From: Streptomyces dioscori
GTDB lineage: Bacteria; Actinomycetota; Actinomycetes; Streptomycetales; Streptomycetaceae
Assembly (NCBI RefSeq): GCF_003024195.1
Contig: NZ_KZ679048.1
Coordinates: forward strand, 1-64,000
DNA: 64,000 nt
Reading direction: 5' to 3'
This document shows positions 45,090 through 54,113 of this stretch, one piece after another; within the stretch, counting starts at the first letter, position 1, and each line of letters begins with the position of its first letter. The notes beneath the pieces are model-generated. The model did no database searches. It saw only the letters and a list, made by a program, of their open reading frames with translations, and was not told the DNA's origin. The position numbers and the translations under genes are program-made.

Positions 45090-46217
45090 ATGTCAGACAT
45101 CCCCCTCGGCGTCCTCGACCTGGTCCCGGTGTCGTCCGGCTCCACCGTGGCCGAGGCGCTGCGCAACTCCATCGACCTGGCCCGGCGGGCCGAACAACTC
45201 GGCTACTCCCGCTACTGGTTCGCCGAACACCACCTCAACCCCGGAGTGGCAGGCACCTCCCCGGCGGTCGTGCTCGCGCTCACCGCGTCCGCGACCTCGA
45301 CGATCAGGCTCGGCTCCGGAGCCGTACAACTGGGCCACCGCACCGCCCTGTCCACGGTGGAGGAGTTCGGGCTCATCGACGCGCTGCACCCCGGGCGCCT
45401 CGACCTCGGCCTCGGCCGGTCCGGCGGCAGGCCGCCCGGCGGACCCGTCGAGCCGCTGCCCGACGCGACCCCGGTCGTGGACGGCCGGGCCCCCAACGGC
45501 CTGTTGATCCCGCCGAAGTTCTCCTTCGCGCATCTGCTCGGCTCACCCCGTGTGGCCCTCCAGCTGAAACTGCTCAAGCAGCCGAACGCCGAGTCGCAGG
45601 AGTACGGCGAGCAGATCGACGACATCCTCGCGCTGCTGGCCGGCACCTACCGGTCGGCGGACGGCATCGAGGCCCATGTGGTCCCGGGCGAGGGCGCCGA
45701 CGTCCAGGTGTGGATCCTGGGCAGCAGCGGGGGCGAGAGCGCCGAGGTGGCGGGCCGGGGCGGTCTGCGGTTCGCGGCGAACTACCACGTCAGCCCCGGG
45801 ACGGTACTGGAGGCGGTGGAGGCCTACCGGGCCGCGTTCCAGCCCTCCGACGTACTGGACAAGCCGTATGTGAGCGTCTCGGCCGACGTCGTGGTCGCCG
45901 AGGACGACGAGCGCGCCCGTGAACTGGCCGCCGGATACGGTCCCTGGGTCCGCAGCATCCGTACGGCCGAGGGCGCGATCCCCTTCCCCACCCCCGACGA
46001 GGCCCGCGCCCATGTCTGGACCGAGGTGGACCGGGCGCTGGTCCAGGACCGTGTCGACACCCAGTTCGTCGGCACGCCGAGCCGGGTCGCGGGTCAACTG
46101 GAACAGCTGGGGGAGGCCACCGGCGCCGACGAGCTGCTGATCACCACCATCACCCACGACCACGCCGACCGCGTCCGCTCGTACGAGCTGCTGGCGGAGG
46201 AGTGGCGACGGAGGTGA
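45090..46217 (+). CDS. LLM-class flavin-dependent oxidoreductase 4 (MsnO8-like)
   Basis: 375 residues, with GAGGAG before the ATG. SDIPLGVLDLVPVSSGST and RYWFAEHHLNPGVAGTSP followed by IRLGSGAVQLGHRT mark the MsnO8-type subgroup of the luciferase superfamily. It ends the operon and is followed by a strong bidirectional hairpin terminator. Confidence 0.88.
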   Translation: MSDIPLGVLDLVPVSSGSTVAEALRNSIDLARRAEQLGYSRYWFAEHHLNPGVAGTSPAVVLALTASATSTIRLGSGAVQLGHRTALSTVEEFGLIDALHPGRLDLGLGRSGGRPPGGPVEPLPDATPVVDGRAPNGLLIPPKFSFAHLLGSPRVALQLKLLKQPNAESQEYGEQIDDILALLAGTYRSADGIEAHVVPGEGADVQVWILGSSGGESAEVAGRGGLRFAANYHVSPGTVLEAVEAYRAAFQPSDVLDKPYVSVSADVVVAEDDERARELAAGYGPWVRSIRTAEGAIPFPTPDEARAHVWTEVDRALVQDRVDTQFVGTPSRVAGQLEQLGEATGADELLITTITHDHADRVRSYELLAEEWRRR

Positions 46218-46232
46218 CGAGGCCGGCGTGAG

Positions 46233-46273
46233 GGCTTGCCTGCGGTGGGGCGTAGCTCCACCGCAGGCAAGCC
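46233..46273. terminator. Bidirectional hairpin terminator
   Basis: A perfect 16-base inverted repeat (GGCTTGCCTGCGGTGG, nine-base loop, then its complement) lies between the convergent monooxygenase operon and the sigma factor gene, 15 bases after one stop and 9 after the other. It can serve both strands. Confidence 0.9.
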
Positions 46274-46282
46274 GGGCGGGGC

Positions 46283-47299
46283 TCAGCCCAAGCCCACGTA
46301 GTCCTGCAGCGCCTGCGAGCGGGAGGGATGGCGGAGCTTCGACATCGTCTTGGACTCGATCTGCCGGATGCGCTCCCGCGTGACCCCGTAGACCTGGCCG
46401 ATCTCCTCCAGGGTCTTCGCCTGGCCGTCGAGCAGACCGTAACGGAGGGTGATGATGCCTGCCTCGCGCGGGCTCATCGCGGAGAGGACGGTCTGGATGG
46501 TGTCCCTGAGGAGGCGGAACGACACCGCGTCGAAGGGGGAGACGCTTTCGCTGTCCTCGATCACATCGCCGAGTTCGGTGCCGCCCTCCTCGCCCAGTGG
46601 CATATGCAGCGAAACCGGTTCTTTGATGTAGGTGTCGAGTTCCACGATCTTCGAAACGGGTAGATCCAATTTCTCCGCGATCTGCTCCACTGTGGGCTCG
46701 ACGCCCAGTTCCTGCAGCAATTCCCGACGAAGTCTGGCCACTTTGTTGATCGCTTCCACCGCATGGACCGGAATGCGGATGGTGCGGCTCTGATCGGCCA
46801 GCGCCCGGGAAATCGCCTGCCGGATCCACCAGGTCGCGTAGGTCGAGAACTTGAATCCCTTGACGTAGTCGAACTTCTCGACGGCCCGGATCAGGCCCGT
46901 GTTGCCCTCCTGGATCAGGTCCAGGAAGTTCAGCCCGCGGCGCGTGTAGCGCTTGGCTATGGACACGACCAGCCGGAGGTTCGCCTCGGTGAGGTGCGAC
47001 TTCGCCCGCAGCCCGTCCTCGGCGACGGCGGTCAGCTCCCGCCGGAACAAGGGGTCGAGACCGCGCTCCTCGTCGAGCTTGCGCTGGGCGAACAGGCCGG
47101 CCTCGATCCGTCTGGCGAGGTCCACCTCCTGCGCGGCGGTGAGCAGCCGCACGCGGCTGATCACCTTCAGATAGTCGCGCACCTGGTCGACGGAGGCGCC
47201 GTCGGACGTGAGCACGGGTTCGGGGGCGTCGGACTCGTCGTCGGGAGCTGCCGCAAGGGGCTGCTGCTCCTGGTGGTCTGTCTCCATCGCGCTCAGCAT
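46283..47299 (-). CDS. RNA polymerase sigma factor, sigma-70 group 2 (Hrd-like)
   Basis: About 338 residues (start at 47299; 47287 and a GTG at 47329 are alternatives). Regions 1.2 to 4 are complete: VDQVRDYLKVISRVRLL, NLRLVVSIAKRYTRRGLNFL, GFKFSTYATWWIRQAI, and region 4 TLEEIGQVYGVTRERIRQIE. There is no long N-terminal region as in the main sigma HrdB, so it is a group 2 factor of the HrdA/C/D kind. A TTGACA lies just before the GTG alternative, supporting one of the later starts. Targets are unknown; the adjacent azoxy-type cluster is only a neighbour. Confidence 0.92.
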   Translation of the reverse strand: MLSAMETDHQEQQPLAAAPDDESDAPEPVLTSDGASVDQVRDYLKVISRVRLLTAAQEVDLARRIEAGLFAQRKLDEERGLDPLFRRELTAVAEDGLRAKSHLTEANLRLVVSIAKRYTRRGLNFLDLIQEGNTGLIRAVEKFDYVKGFKFSTYATWWIRQAISRALADQSRTIRIPVHAVEAINKVARLRRELLQELGVEPTVEQIAEKLDLPVSKIVELDTYIKEPVSLHMPLGEEGGTELGDVIEDSESVSPFDAVSFRLLRDTIQTVLSAMSPREAGIITLRYGLLDGQAKTLEEIGQVYGVTRERIRQIESKTMSKLRHPSRSQALQDYVGLG

Positions 47300-47665
47300 C
47301 TCTTCCCGGGCCTCAGTCCCCGCGCACACTCAAGCAATGTCAACCAACGTGAACCAGGACCTCTGGGCCCTCGCAAACCCCGCATTCTCGTCATTCCACT
47401 TTCCGCTCATAAAGGTACACCCGCCCGAGCGGTCGGAGACGGCCTGGAATTGCCGCAAAATGCGGGTGAGAAGTATCACGTGATCTGCGTGGTTGCTTTT
47501 CGGGACGTTTTGCGCACGTCCTCGACTCGGGCCGAGACATCCACGGGGATCGCACGTACTACTGCTTGGTCTCCGCCACCGGCCCGCAGGAGGAGAGCGG
47601 CATCTCGGGGCGGGTGGCGGCGACCGTCCGCGGCAGTGGCCCTGGGGCAGCGGACGGCCCCGATC
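47300..47665. other. Intergenic gap, no supported gene
   Basis: About 366 bases between the sigma factor start and the convergent end of the lipid-kinase-like gene. It is relatively AT-rich from 47330 to 47520 (for example CATTCCACTTTCCGCTCATAA), as expected for the sigma gene promoter. I see no conserved ORF or strong hairpin. Confidence 0.4.
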
Positions 47666-48592
47666 TCACGCCCCCGCTGACGGCGCCAGAACCCGCAGGG
47701 CCCGGGGTACGACGTCCAGCGTGTACCGCGTGGCGTCGCCGGTGCGGACCAGGTCGCCGTCGTACTCGAAGAGCAGCGGGCGGCCGTCGGTGCGTTCCAG
47801 GACGATCCGGCGGCCACGGGCGTAGACCACGCCCTCGCGGCCCACATGCCGTCCCTCGCGGGCCAGTCGCAGCAGCTCGGGGGTGGGCAGGGCGGTGCCC
47901 GCGACACAGACGTCGAGGAGGCCGTCGTCCAGGACGGAGTGCGGGCAGGCCATGAAACGGCCGGCCCGGTAGCGTCCGCCGCCCACGTTGGCGCAGACCG
48001 TGTCGCCGGAGTGGACCTCGGCACCGTCCACGGTCACCCGGCCGGGATAGGGCGGGAACCCGGTGTCGAGGGCGTCGAGCAGCGCCTTCTCGTAGCGCTC
48101 ACGGCCGCGTGCGGCGCTCCCACGGGCACGGGAAGGGTTCAGCGTCCGGGCCGCGAGCCCGGTCGAGGCACCCAGCAGCGCGGTGCCGCCGGTCTCCGCC
48201 ACCCGGATCAGGTCCACCTGCCGTACGCGGGGTGCGGCGAGGGCGGACTCCAGGACCGGCTGCCAGGGGCGGTCCGACCACAGTTCCCGGTAGAGGGAGT
48301 TGCCGCTGCCGCCGGGCAGGACCAGCAGGGCCGGATGCTCGGGGGAGTCGGCCAGGCCCGTCATCAGCTCGTGCGCGGTGCCGTCGCCGCCCAGCGACAC
48401 CAGCACGTCGGGGCCGCCCGGACCGCCGGCCGCCCTGGCGAGCGCACGGGCGTGGCCGGGGTGCCGTGTCAGGATCAGATCGACGGCGGGACCGGCCTCC
48501 CAGACCAGCCGCAGCGCCTCGGCGGTGGTGTCGGCCGAGTACGACCCGGCAGCCGGATTGGCCACGATCAGAACGGACTTGGGAGCGCTCAT
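47666..48592 (-). CDS. Diacylglycerol kinase-fold protein, VlmJ-like candidate
   Basis: 308 residues from an ATG following GGAGAG. Lipid-kinase marks: VLIVANPAAG, SLGGDGTAHE with the GGDGT nucleotide loop at about 68-72, and LPGGSGNSLYREL. YegS/DgkB-type proteins phosphorylate lipids. In valanimycin biosynthesis VlmJ, of this same family, phosphorylates valanimycin hydrate so that VlmK (MmgE/PrpD family) can eliminate the phosphate. An MmgE/PrpD gene and VlmA-, VlmH- and VlmB-like genes follow within 14 kb, so the biosynthetic role is favoured over a housekeeping lipid kinase. A tRNA-like gene lies 97 bases upstream on the same strand. Confidence 0.85.
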   Translation of the reverse strand: MSAPKSVLIVANPAAGSYSADTTAEALRLVWEAGPAVDLILTRHPGHARALARAAGGPGGPDVLVSLGGDGTAHELMTGLADSPEHPALLVLPGGSGNSLYRELWSDRPWQPVLESALAAPRVRQVDLIRVAETGGTALLGASTGLAARTLNPSRARGSAARGRERYEKALLDALDTGFPPYPGRVTVDGAEVHSGDTVCANVGGGRYRAGRFMACPHSVLDDGLLDVCVAGTALPTPELLRLAREGRHVGREGVVYARGRRIVLERTDGRPLLFEYDGDLVRTGDATRYTLDVVPRALRVLAPSAGA

Positions 48593-48689
48593 CGGCGGAC
48601 TCTCCGATGCGATCGGTGGCGGTGTGTCGGCGGTGCGTCGGCGGTGCGACGGCAACGTGGGGACAGGGCCGGCGCGGAGCGCCGGGAAC

Positions 48690-48779
<90 letters not shown>

Positions 48780-48894
48780 CGGTGGAAGCTCGTGCATCGT
48801 GTGGAACCTTCGACGAGTCCGATGCTGCCGCAGACCGCTGAGACGCCGCTGAGACGCCGCTGAGACGGTGCTGAGATCAGCCACCCGTCCGCGG

Positions 48895-49533
48895 TCAGGG
48901 GGCGGCGGGCGCCGGTTCCGACGGCACGGGCGGCCCGCCGAGACCGCGGTGCGTCAGTTCCCGTACAGCTGTCACGACCGCTTCCGGGTCGATGTCCTCG
49001 CCTCGGCTGATCATGTCGTCGAGCAGGCCGTCCGCCGCGTAGAACAGCATCCGGCACACCAGCCGGATGTCGCACGCCTCGAACGCTCCTGCCTGCGCGC
49101 CGCGTTCGACGAAGTCGCCGACCAGGTCCACCACCCGTCGGTTCGAACTCCGGCACAGATCGAGGGCCTTGGCGTTCGCCGAGCCGTAGACGATCCGGTG
49201 CAGTTCCGCGTTGGTCACGGCGTGCTCCACCAGGGCGCGCAGCAGCCGGTCCAGGGTCGGCCACCAGTCCTCGCTCTCCTCCAGCCGTTCCCGGGTGGCC
49301 TGCAGGAATCCGTCGACGTACTCCTCCCATATCGCGCCCAGCAGTTGGTCTTTTGAGTCGAAGTACAGATAGAAGGTGCCTTTGGCGACCTCGCCCGCCT
49401 CCGCCAGCTCCGCGACCGTCGCCGACTCGAAGCCCTTCTCCCGGAAGACCTTTGCCGCGCCCCGCACCAGTGCGGCCCTGCGGTCCTCGGGACTCTTGGT
49501 GACCCGTTTGCGTCGTGTGACCGGCGGTGCCAT
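48895..49533 (-). CDS. TetR-family repressor, divergent from MFS exporter
   Basis: 212 residues. The N-terminal helix-turn-helix runs from RRAALVRGAAKVFREKGFE through TVAELAEAGEVAKGTFYLYF. The C-terminal domain is helical and holds the ligand pocket. The gene is divergent from the exporter, and the 122-base space between them contains two TGACC-N3-GGTCA palindromes. A drug- or product-responsive repressor of the exporter operon is the natural reading. Confidence 0.92.
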   Translation of the reverse strand: MAPPVTRRKRVTKSPEDRRAALVRGAAKVFREKGFESATVAELAEAGEVAKGTFYLYFDSKDQLLGAIWEEYVDGFLQATRERLEESEDWWPTLDRLLRALVEHAVTNAELHRIVYGSANAKALDLCRSSNRRVVDLVGDFVERGAQAGAFEACDIRLVCRMLFYAADGLLDDMISRGEDIDPEAVVTAVRELTHRGLGGPPVPSEPAPAAP

Positions 49534-49562
49534 CAGTTCGCCTTTTCTGTAAGGGAGTCGAC

Positions 49563-49604
49563 TGACCCACGGTCATTCCTCGTTGACTGACTGACCGTCG
49601 GTCA
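49563..49604. promoter_or_regulatory. Paired TetR operators
   Basis: TGACCCACGGTCA (49563-49575) and the fully palindromic TGACCGTCGGTCA (49592-49604) are 29 bases apart centre to centre, about three helical turns, in the divergent TetR/MFS promoter region. Confidence 0.8.
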
Positions 49605-49655
49605 TTTACCTTCTCACGCAAGCCCCGCTCCGGCCCCTCACGGTGAGGACCCGCA

Positions 49656-51317
49656 ATGAGCGACGCACCACGCGCGACCGGTGCACGGACCGCGCACCAG
49701 CGGGCCACGCACCATCCGGCCCCGCGCCACCCGGCCCCGCGCCATTCGAAGGGCCTGCTCCTGTCCTTCGTCTGTTTCGGCGTGTTCATGGTCTACCTCG
49801 ACGCCACGATCGTGAACGTGGCGCTGCCGGAGATCCAGCGCGACCTGGACGCCGGCCTGTCCGGCCTCCAGTGGGTGGTCGACGCGTACGCCCTCGCCTT
49901 CGCCTGTCTGCTGCTCACCTCGGGCACCGTCGGAGACATCATCGGCCGCAAACGGCTGTTCCTCGCCGGTCTGGTCGGCTTCACGCTCAGCTCGGTCCTG
50001 TGCGCGCTGGCAGGATCGACGGAGATCCTGCTGCTCGGGCGGGCGCTGCAGGGAGTGTGCGGATCCATCATGATCCCGGTGTCGCTCGCGCTGGTCTCGG
50101 CGGCCTACGCCGAACCGGCCGCCCGCGCGAAGGCCATCGGCATCTGGGCCGGGATCGGCGGACTCGCCCTGTCCGCCGGTCCGTTGGTCGGCGGAGTGCT
50201 CGTCGACACCGTCGGCTGGCAGTCCATCTTCTGGGTCAACGTACCCATCGGGGTGCTCGCCACCGCCGTACTGGCCCGGCTGCTGACCGAGAACCGCGGA
50301 CCGCGCGCCCGGCGTCCGGACCTCGTGGGCCAGTTGCTGTTCGTCGTCGCGATCGCCTCACTGGCGTACGCGCTCATCGAGGGCAACAGCGAGGGCTGGA
50401 CCTCCGCGCCCATCCTCGGCGCGTTCGCCGCGTCGGGGACGGCGCTCGCGGCCTTCGTGGTGTGGGAGCTGCGGCAGTCCGATCCGATGCTGCCGCTGAA
50501 GCTGTTCCGCAAACCTGTCGTGGCGGTCGCGGGAGCCGTCAACTTCCTCAGCCTCTTCGGCCTGTTCGCCGCGATCTTCCTGCTCACCCTGCATCTGCAG
50601 AGCGTCCAGGGACTGAGCGCCGTCGAGACGGGCGTACGGTTCCTGGCGTTGACCGTGCCCATCATGGTCGCCTCGTTCGCGGCGAGCCTCGCCGCCGCCA
50701 GGACCGGACCGCGTGCCCCCGTCGTGGGCGGCTCACTCCTCTCGGCCGCCGGTCTCTACGGCCTCACCCTGCTCGACGCGGGCAGCGGCTTCGGCGCCTA
50801 CTGGTGGGCACTGGCCCTCCTCGGCATCGGCGTGTCCTTCACCGGCGCGCCCGCGACCGTCGCCCTCCTCGGGGCCGTACCGCCCGAGCAGGCCGGCACC
50901 GCGTCCGGCATCTCCAACACGTTCCGCCAGGTCGGCGCGGTCTTCGGGGTGGCGCTCGCGGGCGGGCTGCTGCTGCGCCACCTGCGGGACGCGCTGCCCG
51001 GCGCGCTCGCCGGGGTGCCCATGCCGCAGGACGCCCGCGACCGTGCGTACGTGCTGCTCAGTGACGGTGACCTGTCCCGCACCGACGCCCTGCCGCCCGC
51101 GCTGCGGGAGCCGGTCCTCGACGCGGTGGGTCCCGTCTTCGTCGACGGCATGCACCTCGTGATGCAGGTCGCGGCGGCCGGCACGCTCGTCGGCGGGCTC
51201 TGCGCGCTGCTGCTCCTCGGGCGCGGCGCGGGGCGGGTCGCCGCTGACGCCCCGGCCGCGCCCGAGGCCGCCGAGGCCGCCGAACCCGCCGGGACGACGA
51301 CGGGACACGTCCGGTGA
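49656..51317 (+). CDS. MFS multidrug exporter, DHA2 (14-span) family
   Basis: 553 residues with about 14 predicted membrane spans. The first is preceded by a His/Pro-rich tail and continues into YLDATIVNVALPEIQRDL, a DHA2 signature; GDIIGRKRLFL is the MFS loop. Likely exports the cluster product, in the role of the valanimycin resistance transporter VlmF, and is controlled by the divergent TetR protein. The stop overlaps the next start (GTGA). Confidence 0.92.
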   Translation: MSDAPRATGARTAHQRATHHPAPRHPAPRHSKGLLLSFVCFGVFMVYLDATIVNVALPEIQRDLDAGLSGLQWVVDAYALAFACLLLTSGTVGDIIGRKRLFLAGLVGFTLSSVLCALAGSTEILLLGRALQGVCGSIMIPVSLALVSAAYAEPAARAKAIGIWAGIGGLALSAGPLVGGVLVDTVGWQSIFWVNVPIGVLATAVLARLLTENRGPRARRPDLVGQLLFVVAIASLAYALIEGNSEGWTSAPILGAFAASGTALAAFVVWELRQSDPMLPLKLFRKPVVAVAGAVNFLSLFGLFAAIFLLTLHLQSVQGLSAVETGVRFLALTVPIMVASFAASLAAARTGPRAPVVGGSLLSAAGLYGLTLLDAGSGFGAYWWALALLGIGVSFTGAPATVALLGAVPPEQAGTASGISNTFRQVGAVFGVALAGGLLLRHLRDALPGALAGVPMPQDARDRAYVLLSDGDLSRTDALPPALREPVLDAVGPVFVDGMHLVMQVAAAGTLVGGLCALLLLGRGAGRVAADAPAAPEAAEAAEPAGTTTGHVR

Positions 51318-53332
51318 CCGCCGCACCGGCCGACGCCAATGGCGGCCGCACCCTGATCCGGCGACTCGCCGACTGGGCGAGCGACCTCGAACTCGACGAC
51401 GCCCCCGACCGGGTCGTGGCCCACCTCAGGAGCCAGCTCCTCAGCCAACTGGCCGCCGCCCGCACCGGCTACGCGCATCCGCTCGGCAGACGGATCGCGC
51501 GGGCGTACGGCGGCCCGCTCCAGCCGGATCCCGCACGCGCGGCCGTCTCCCTGGCGATGGCCGCGATCTGCCTGGACCACGACGACACGGCGTACGCGGG
51601 ACACCTCTCGCACTCCTGTGTCACCGTGCCCGTCGTGTACGCGCGGCAACTGCGCCTCGACGGACGGCAGTTGCTCACCGCGATCCTGGCCGCCGACGAG
51701 AGCGCCGCCCGGATCACGGCCGCCGCCACCCTCGGACCCTTCCGCGGGCAGGCCGCCGCGCACACCCACCTCGCGGGCACGGTCGCCGGGCGGCTGAGAG
51801 CCCTCGACGCACCTGCCCGCGCCTGGGTGAACGGGCTCGGCCTGGCCTTCTCCGTACCCCCGTGGACCCTCACCCCCGGCTTCCTGTCCACCGACGCCAA
51901 GGGGTTCGCCGCGGCGACGCCGATCCAGACCGGCCTCACCGCCTGTGACGGGGCCCTCGCCGGGCTGCGCGGACCCGCGGACGTACTGGAACACCCGGAA
52001 GGGTTCCTGCGCCGGTACGCGGACGTGCCGCTGCCCGACGAGGCGGTGGCCGGCTTCGGCACGCTCTGGCACACCGAGACGCTCTCCTACAAGGTCCACC
52101 CGGGCAGCGCCTACATCGGCGCCGCCGTCGACTGCGCGACCGACTGCGCGGCGGAACTGCGGGCCACCGGGGCGACCCCCGACGACATCGCGGAGGTCGT
52201 CGTCGCCGGGTCCCTCCTCACCGGCGGACTCGACCGGGCGTCCCGGGCACGGCACATCGGCCCGAACGCGAGCGTCGCCGCACTCAACTTCTCCCTGCCC
52301 TACAACGTGGCCACCGCCCTCCTCACCGGCGGCCTCGGCCCCGCGGACCTGATGCCTCCCGCCGTCGAACGCCCCGAACGCTGGGAACTCGCGGCGAAGG
52401 TACGCACCGTCCACGACCCGCGGCTCAGCCGCGCCGCGCTCCTGGCGACCGCGCCCCTGGGTCAGGCCCTGCGGCGCGCGGGCGAACACGCGGACGCCTG
52501 GGTGCGCGCGGCCGACGAACGTGCCGCCGACCTGCTTCCCCCGGCCTGGCTGGCCCCCGAGACCGACTTCCGCTTCGCGACCAAACGGCTGGGCGCGCGG
52601 GTGACCGTACGGCTGCACGACGGGCGCGAGCTGACCGCCCACCGGGTACAGGCCGTCGGAGCCGTGGGCGGCGGGGAGCACGCGGCACTGGCCCGCGAGA
52701 AGTTCCTGCGGAGCGGAGGGCATCCCGAAGTCCCGCACATGGTGGCGGAGTTGACCGACCTCGACGCGCACGGGGTCGTACGGCTGATCTCCCTCGCGCT
52801 GTCCGGAGCGGCGGACGAGGCGCGGGCGGAGATCCTCCGGGGCGAACGGCGGCGCCCCAGACGGAGTCGGCGGACCCTCTCGGTGGACACCCGTGCGTTG
52901 GAGGGGGCGTACGGGCGTCTGCTGGGGTCCGCCGACTCCGTCCCCGACCACCTCCTGGCCGAACTCGCCCTGCAGGCGGGCGTGTTGGCGGCATCAGGGA
53001 TTCTCTCCGAGGTGTCGAGGGCGGCGGTCGACGCGCTGGTCGCCTCGGCGCCCAGGGACGTGCTCGTCGACCTCGTCCGCCGTAACGCCGCCCATCTGCT
53101 CGGAGTGCTCGACCGCATGCCCGCGGGCGACGCGGGCCTCTGGTCGCGGGTCGCCGACGAACTCCGCGACCACGTCGAACGCGCGGAGAAGAGCGCGAGG
53201 ACGGGCGCGGAGAGGAGCCCGGTGGCGGACACCGGGAGGAACGCGGAGACGGGCAGCACGGGGAGGCTCGCGGAGACGGGCAGCACGGGGAGGCCCGCGG
53301 AGACGGGCACGGAGGGTGCCCATGGCGGATGA
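51314..53332 (+). CDS. MmgE/PrpD-family dehydratase, VlmK-like candidate
   Basis: 672 residues from a GTG coupled to the exporter stop. The MmgE/PrpD fold covers about 10-450: DHDDTAYAGHLSHSC, ADESAARITAAATLG, THLAGTVAGR and HPGSAYIGAAVD. Relatives dehydrate 2-methylcitrate; VlmK of valanimycin biosynthesis, also MmgE/PrpD-like, eliminates phosphate from the serine-derived part. It is longer than usual: residues about 500-672 form a separate helical region, and the tail has repeated AETGSTGR units. The VlmJ-like kinase gene nearby supports the VlmK role. Confidence 0.85.
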   Translation: MTAAPADANGGRTLIRRLADWASDLELDDAPDRVVAHLRSQLLSQLAAARTGYAHPLGRRIARAYGGPLQPDPARAAVSLAMAAICLDHDDTAYAGHLSHSCVTVPVVYARQLRLDGRQLLTAILAADESAARITAAATLGPFRGQAAAHTHLAGTVAGRLRALDAPARAWVNGLGLAFSVPPWTLTPGFLSTDAKGFAAATPIQTGLTACDGALAGLRGPADVLEHPEGFLRRYADVPLPDEAVAGFGTLWHTETLSYKVHPGSAYIGAAVDCATDCAAELRATGATPDDIAEVVVAGSLLTGGLDRASRARHIGPNASVAALNFSLPYNVATALLTGGLGPADLMPPAVERPERWELAAKVRTVHDPRLSRAALLATAPLGQALRRAGEHADAWVRAADERAADLLPPAWLAPETDFRFATKRLGARVTVRLHDGRELTAHRVQAVGAVGGGEHAALAREKFLRSGGHPEVPHMVAELTDLDAHGVVRLISLALSGAADEARAEILRGERRRPRRSRRTLSVDTRALEGAYGRLLGSADSVPDHLLAELALQAGVLAASGILSEVSRAAVDALVASAPRDVLVDLVRRNAAHLLGVLDRMPAGDAGLWSRVADELRDHVERAEKSARTGAERSPVADTGRNAETGSTGRLAETGSTGRPAETGTEGAHGG

Positions 53333-54047
53333 CACGCACGCGCCGCCCCGGACTCCTCCCTCGGAGGACGATGATCCGCGCTGTCTGCGTCCCGGCGAGG
53401 CCGTCGCCGCCCTCGCGCACGTGCCCTGGCGGCGGGTCGTGATCCTGGGGGAGCACGAGTCGCGGCCGGCGCGGGCCGCCGTCGTGCCCGGCTACCGCGC
53501 GGTGAGCTGGAGCGACCGGGTGTCCGGCGCGCTCCGGGCGGCGCACCCCGACCTCGCCTGCCGTGCCGCGCGCGGCCGCAAGGACCTGTCACTGTTCGAG
53601 ATGCGCTCCCGGCAGGTGTTGGACGCCCTCGTCTTCCGCGGCGACCTCGCGCTGATCTCGTGCGGTGGCCCCGAACTGCGGCAGACGACGTTCGACCTCG
53701 ACTCGGTGGAGATCGAACTCAGCCGCGTCCTGGACTCCCTGCGGAGCGCCACCTACCGCCACGCCGTCGTGATCAGCCCCTTCGACCGGTCCACGGCGGC
53801 CGGACCACCGGCGGACCCCGCCTCCGCCGCCCGAGCGGACGCCGTACGCGAGCGTCAGCGCCGGCTGGTCCAGCGCATCGCCCTGGTGACGCTGCACCAC
53901 GCGGCGCAGCACGTCGACCTGATGCGCCACCAGCGCGGACTCGATCCGCGGACCCTGTGGGCGCCGGGGCCCGGCCGGCTCAGCAGCAGAGGGCACGCGG
54001 TGGCCGCCGCGGCCGTGGTACGTGCCCTCGCGCGCCGACAGCCCTGA
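53322..54047 (+). CDS. SGNH-hydrolase-like protein lacking the usual catalytic motif
   Basis: 241 residues; the ATG overlaps the preceding gene by 11 bases. VVPGYRAVSWSDRVSGALRAAHPDL, shown here in part, and DLALISCGGPE followed by FDLDSVEIEL follow GDSL/SGNH hydrolases of Streptomyces. The block I GDS is GEH (ILGEHES) and the block III GGND is GGPE, so the standard Ser nucleophile is absent. A C-terminal RGH remains. It may be a non-catalytic or altered member. A role in the azoxy-type cluster is inferred only from the coupling with the VlmK-like gene. Confidence 0.7.
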   Translation: MADDTHAPPRTPPSEDDDPRCLRPGEAVAALAHVPWRRVVILGEHESRPARAAVVPGYRAVSWSDRVSGALRAAHPDLACRAARGRKDLSLFEMRSRQVLDALVFRGDLALISCGGPELRQTTFDLDSVEIELSRVLDSLRSATYRHAVVISPFDRSTAAGPPADPASAARADAVRERQRRLVQRIALVTLHHAAQHVDLMRHQRGLDPRTLWAPGPGRLSSRGHAVAAAAVVRALARRQP

Positions 54048-54113
54048 GCGGGTGGCCTTGAACCGACAGCCGTGAACCGACGCCGTGAACCGGCAGCCGT
54101 GACCCGGTGGTCG

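Noticed and set aside
47493..47955. Small plus-strand ORFs in the gap before the VlmJ-like gene
   Set aside because: No ribosome site or recognisable motif; they run antisense into the kinase gene.
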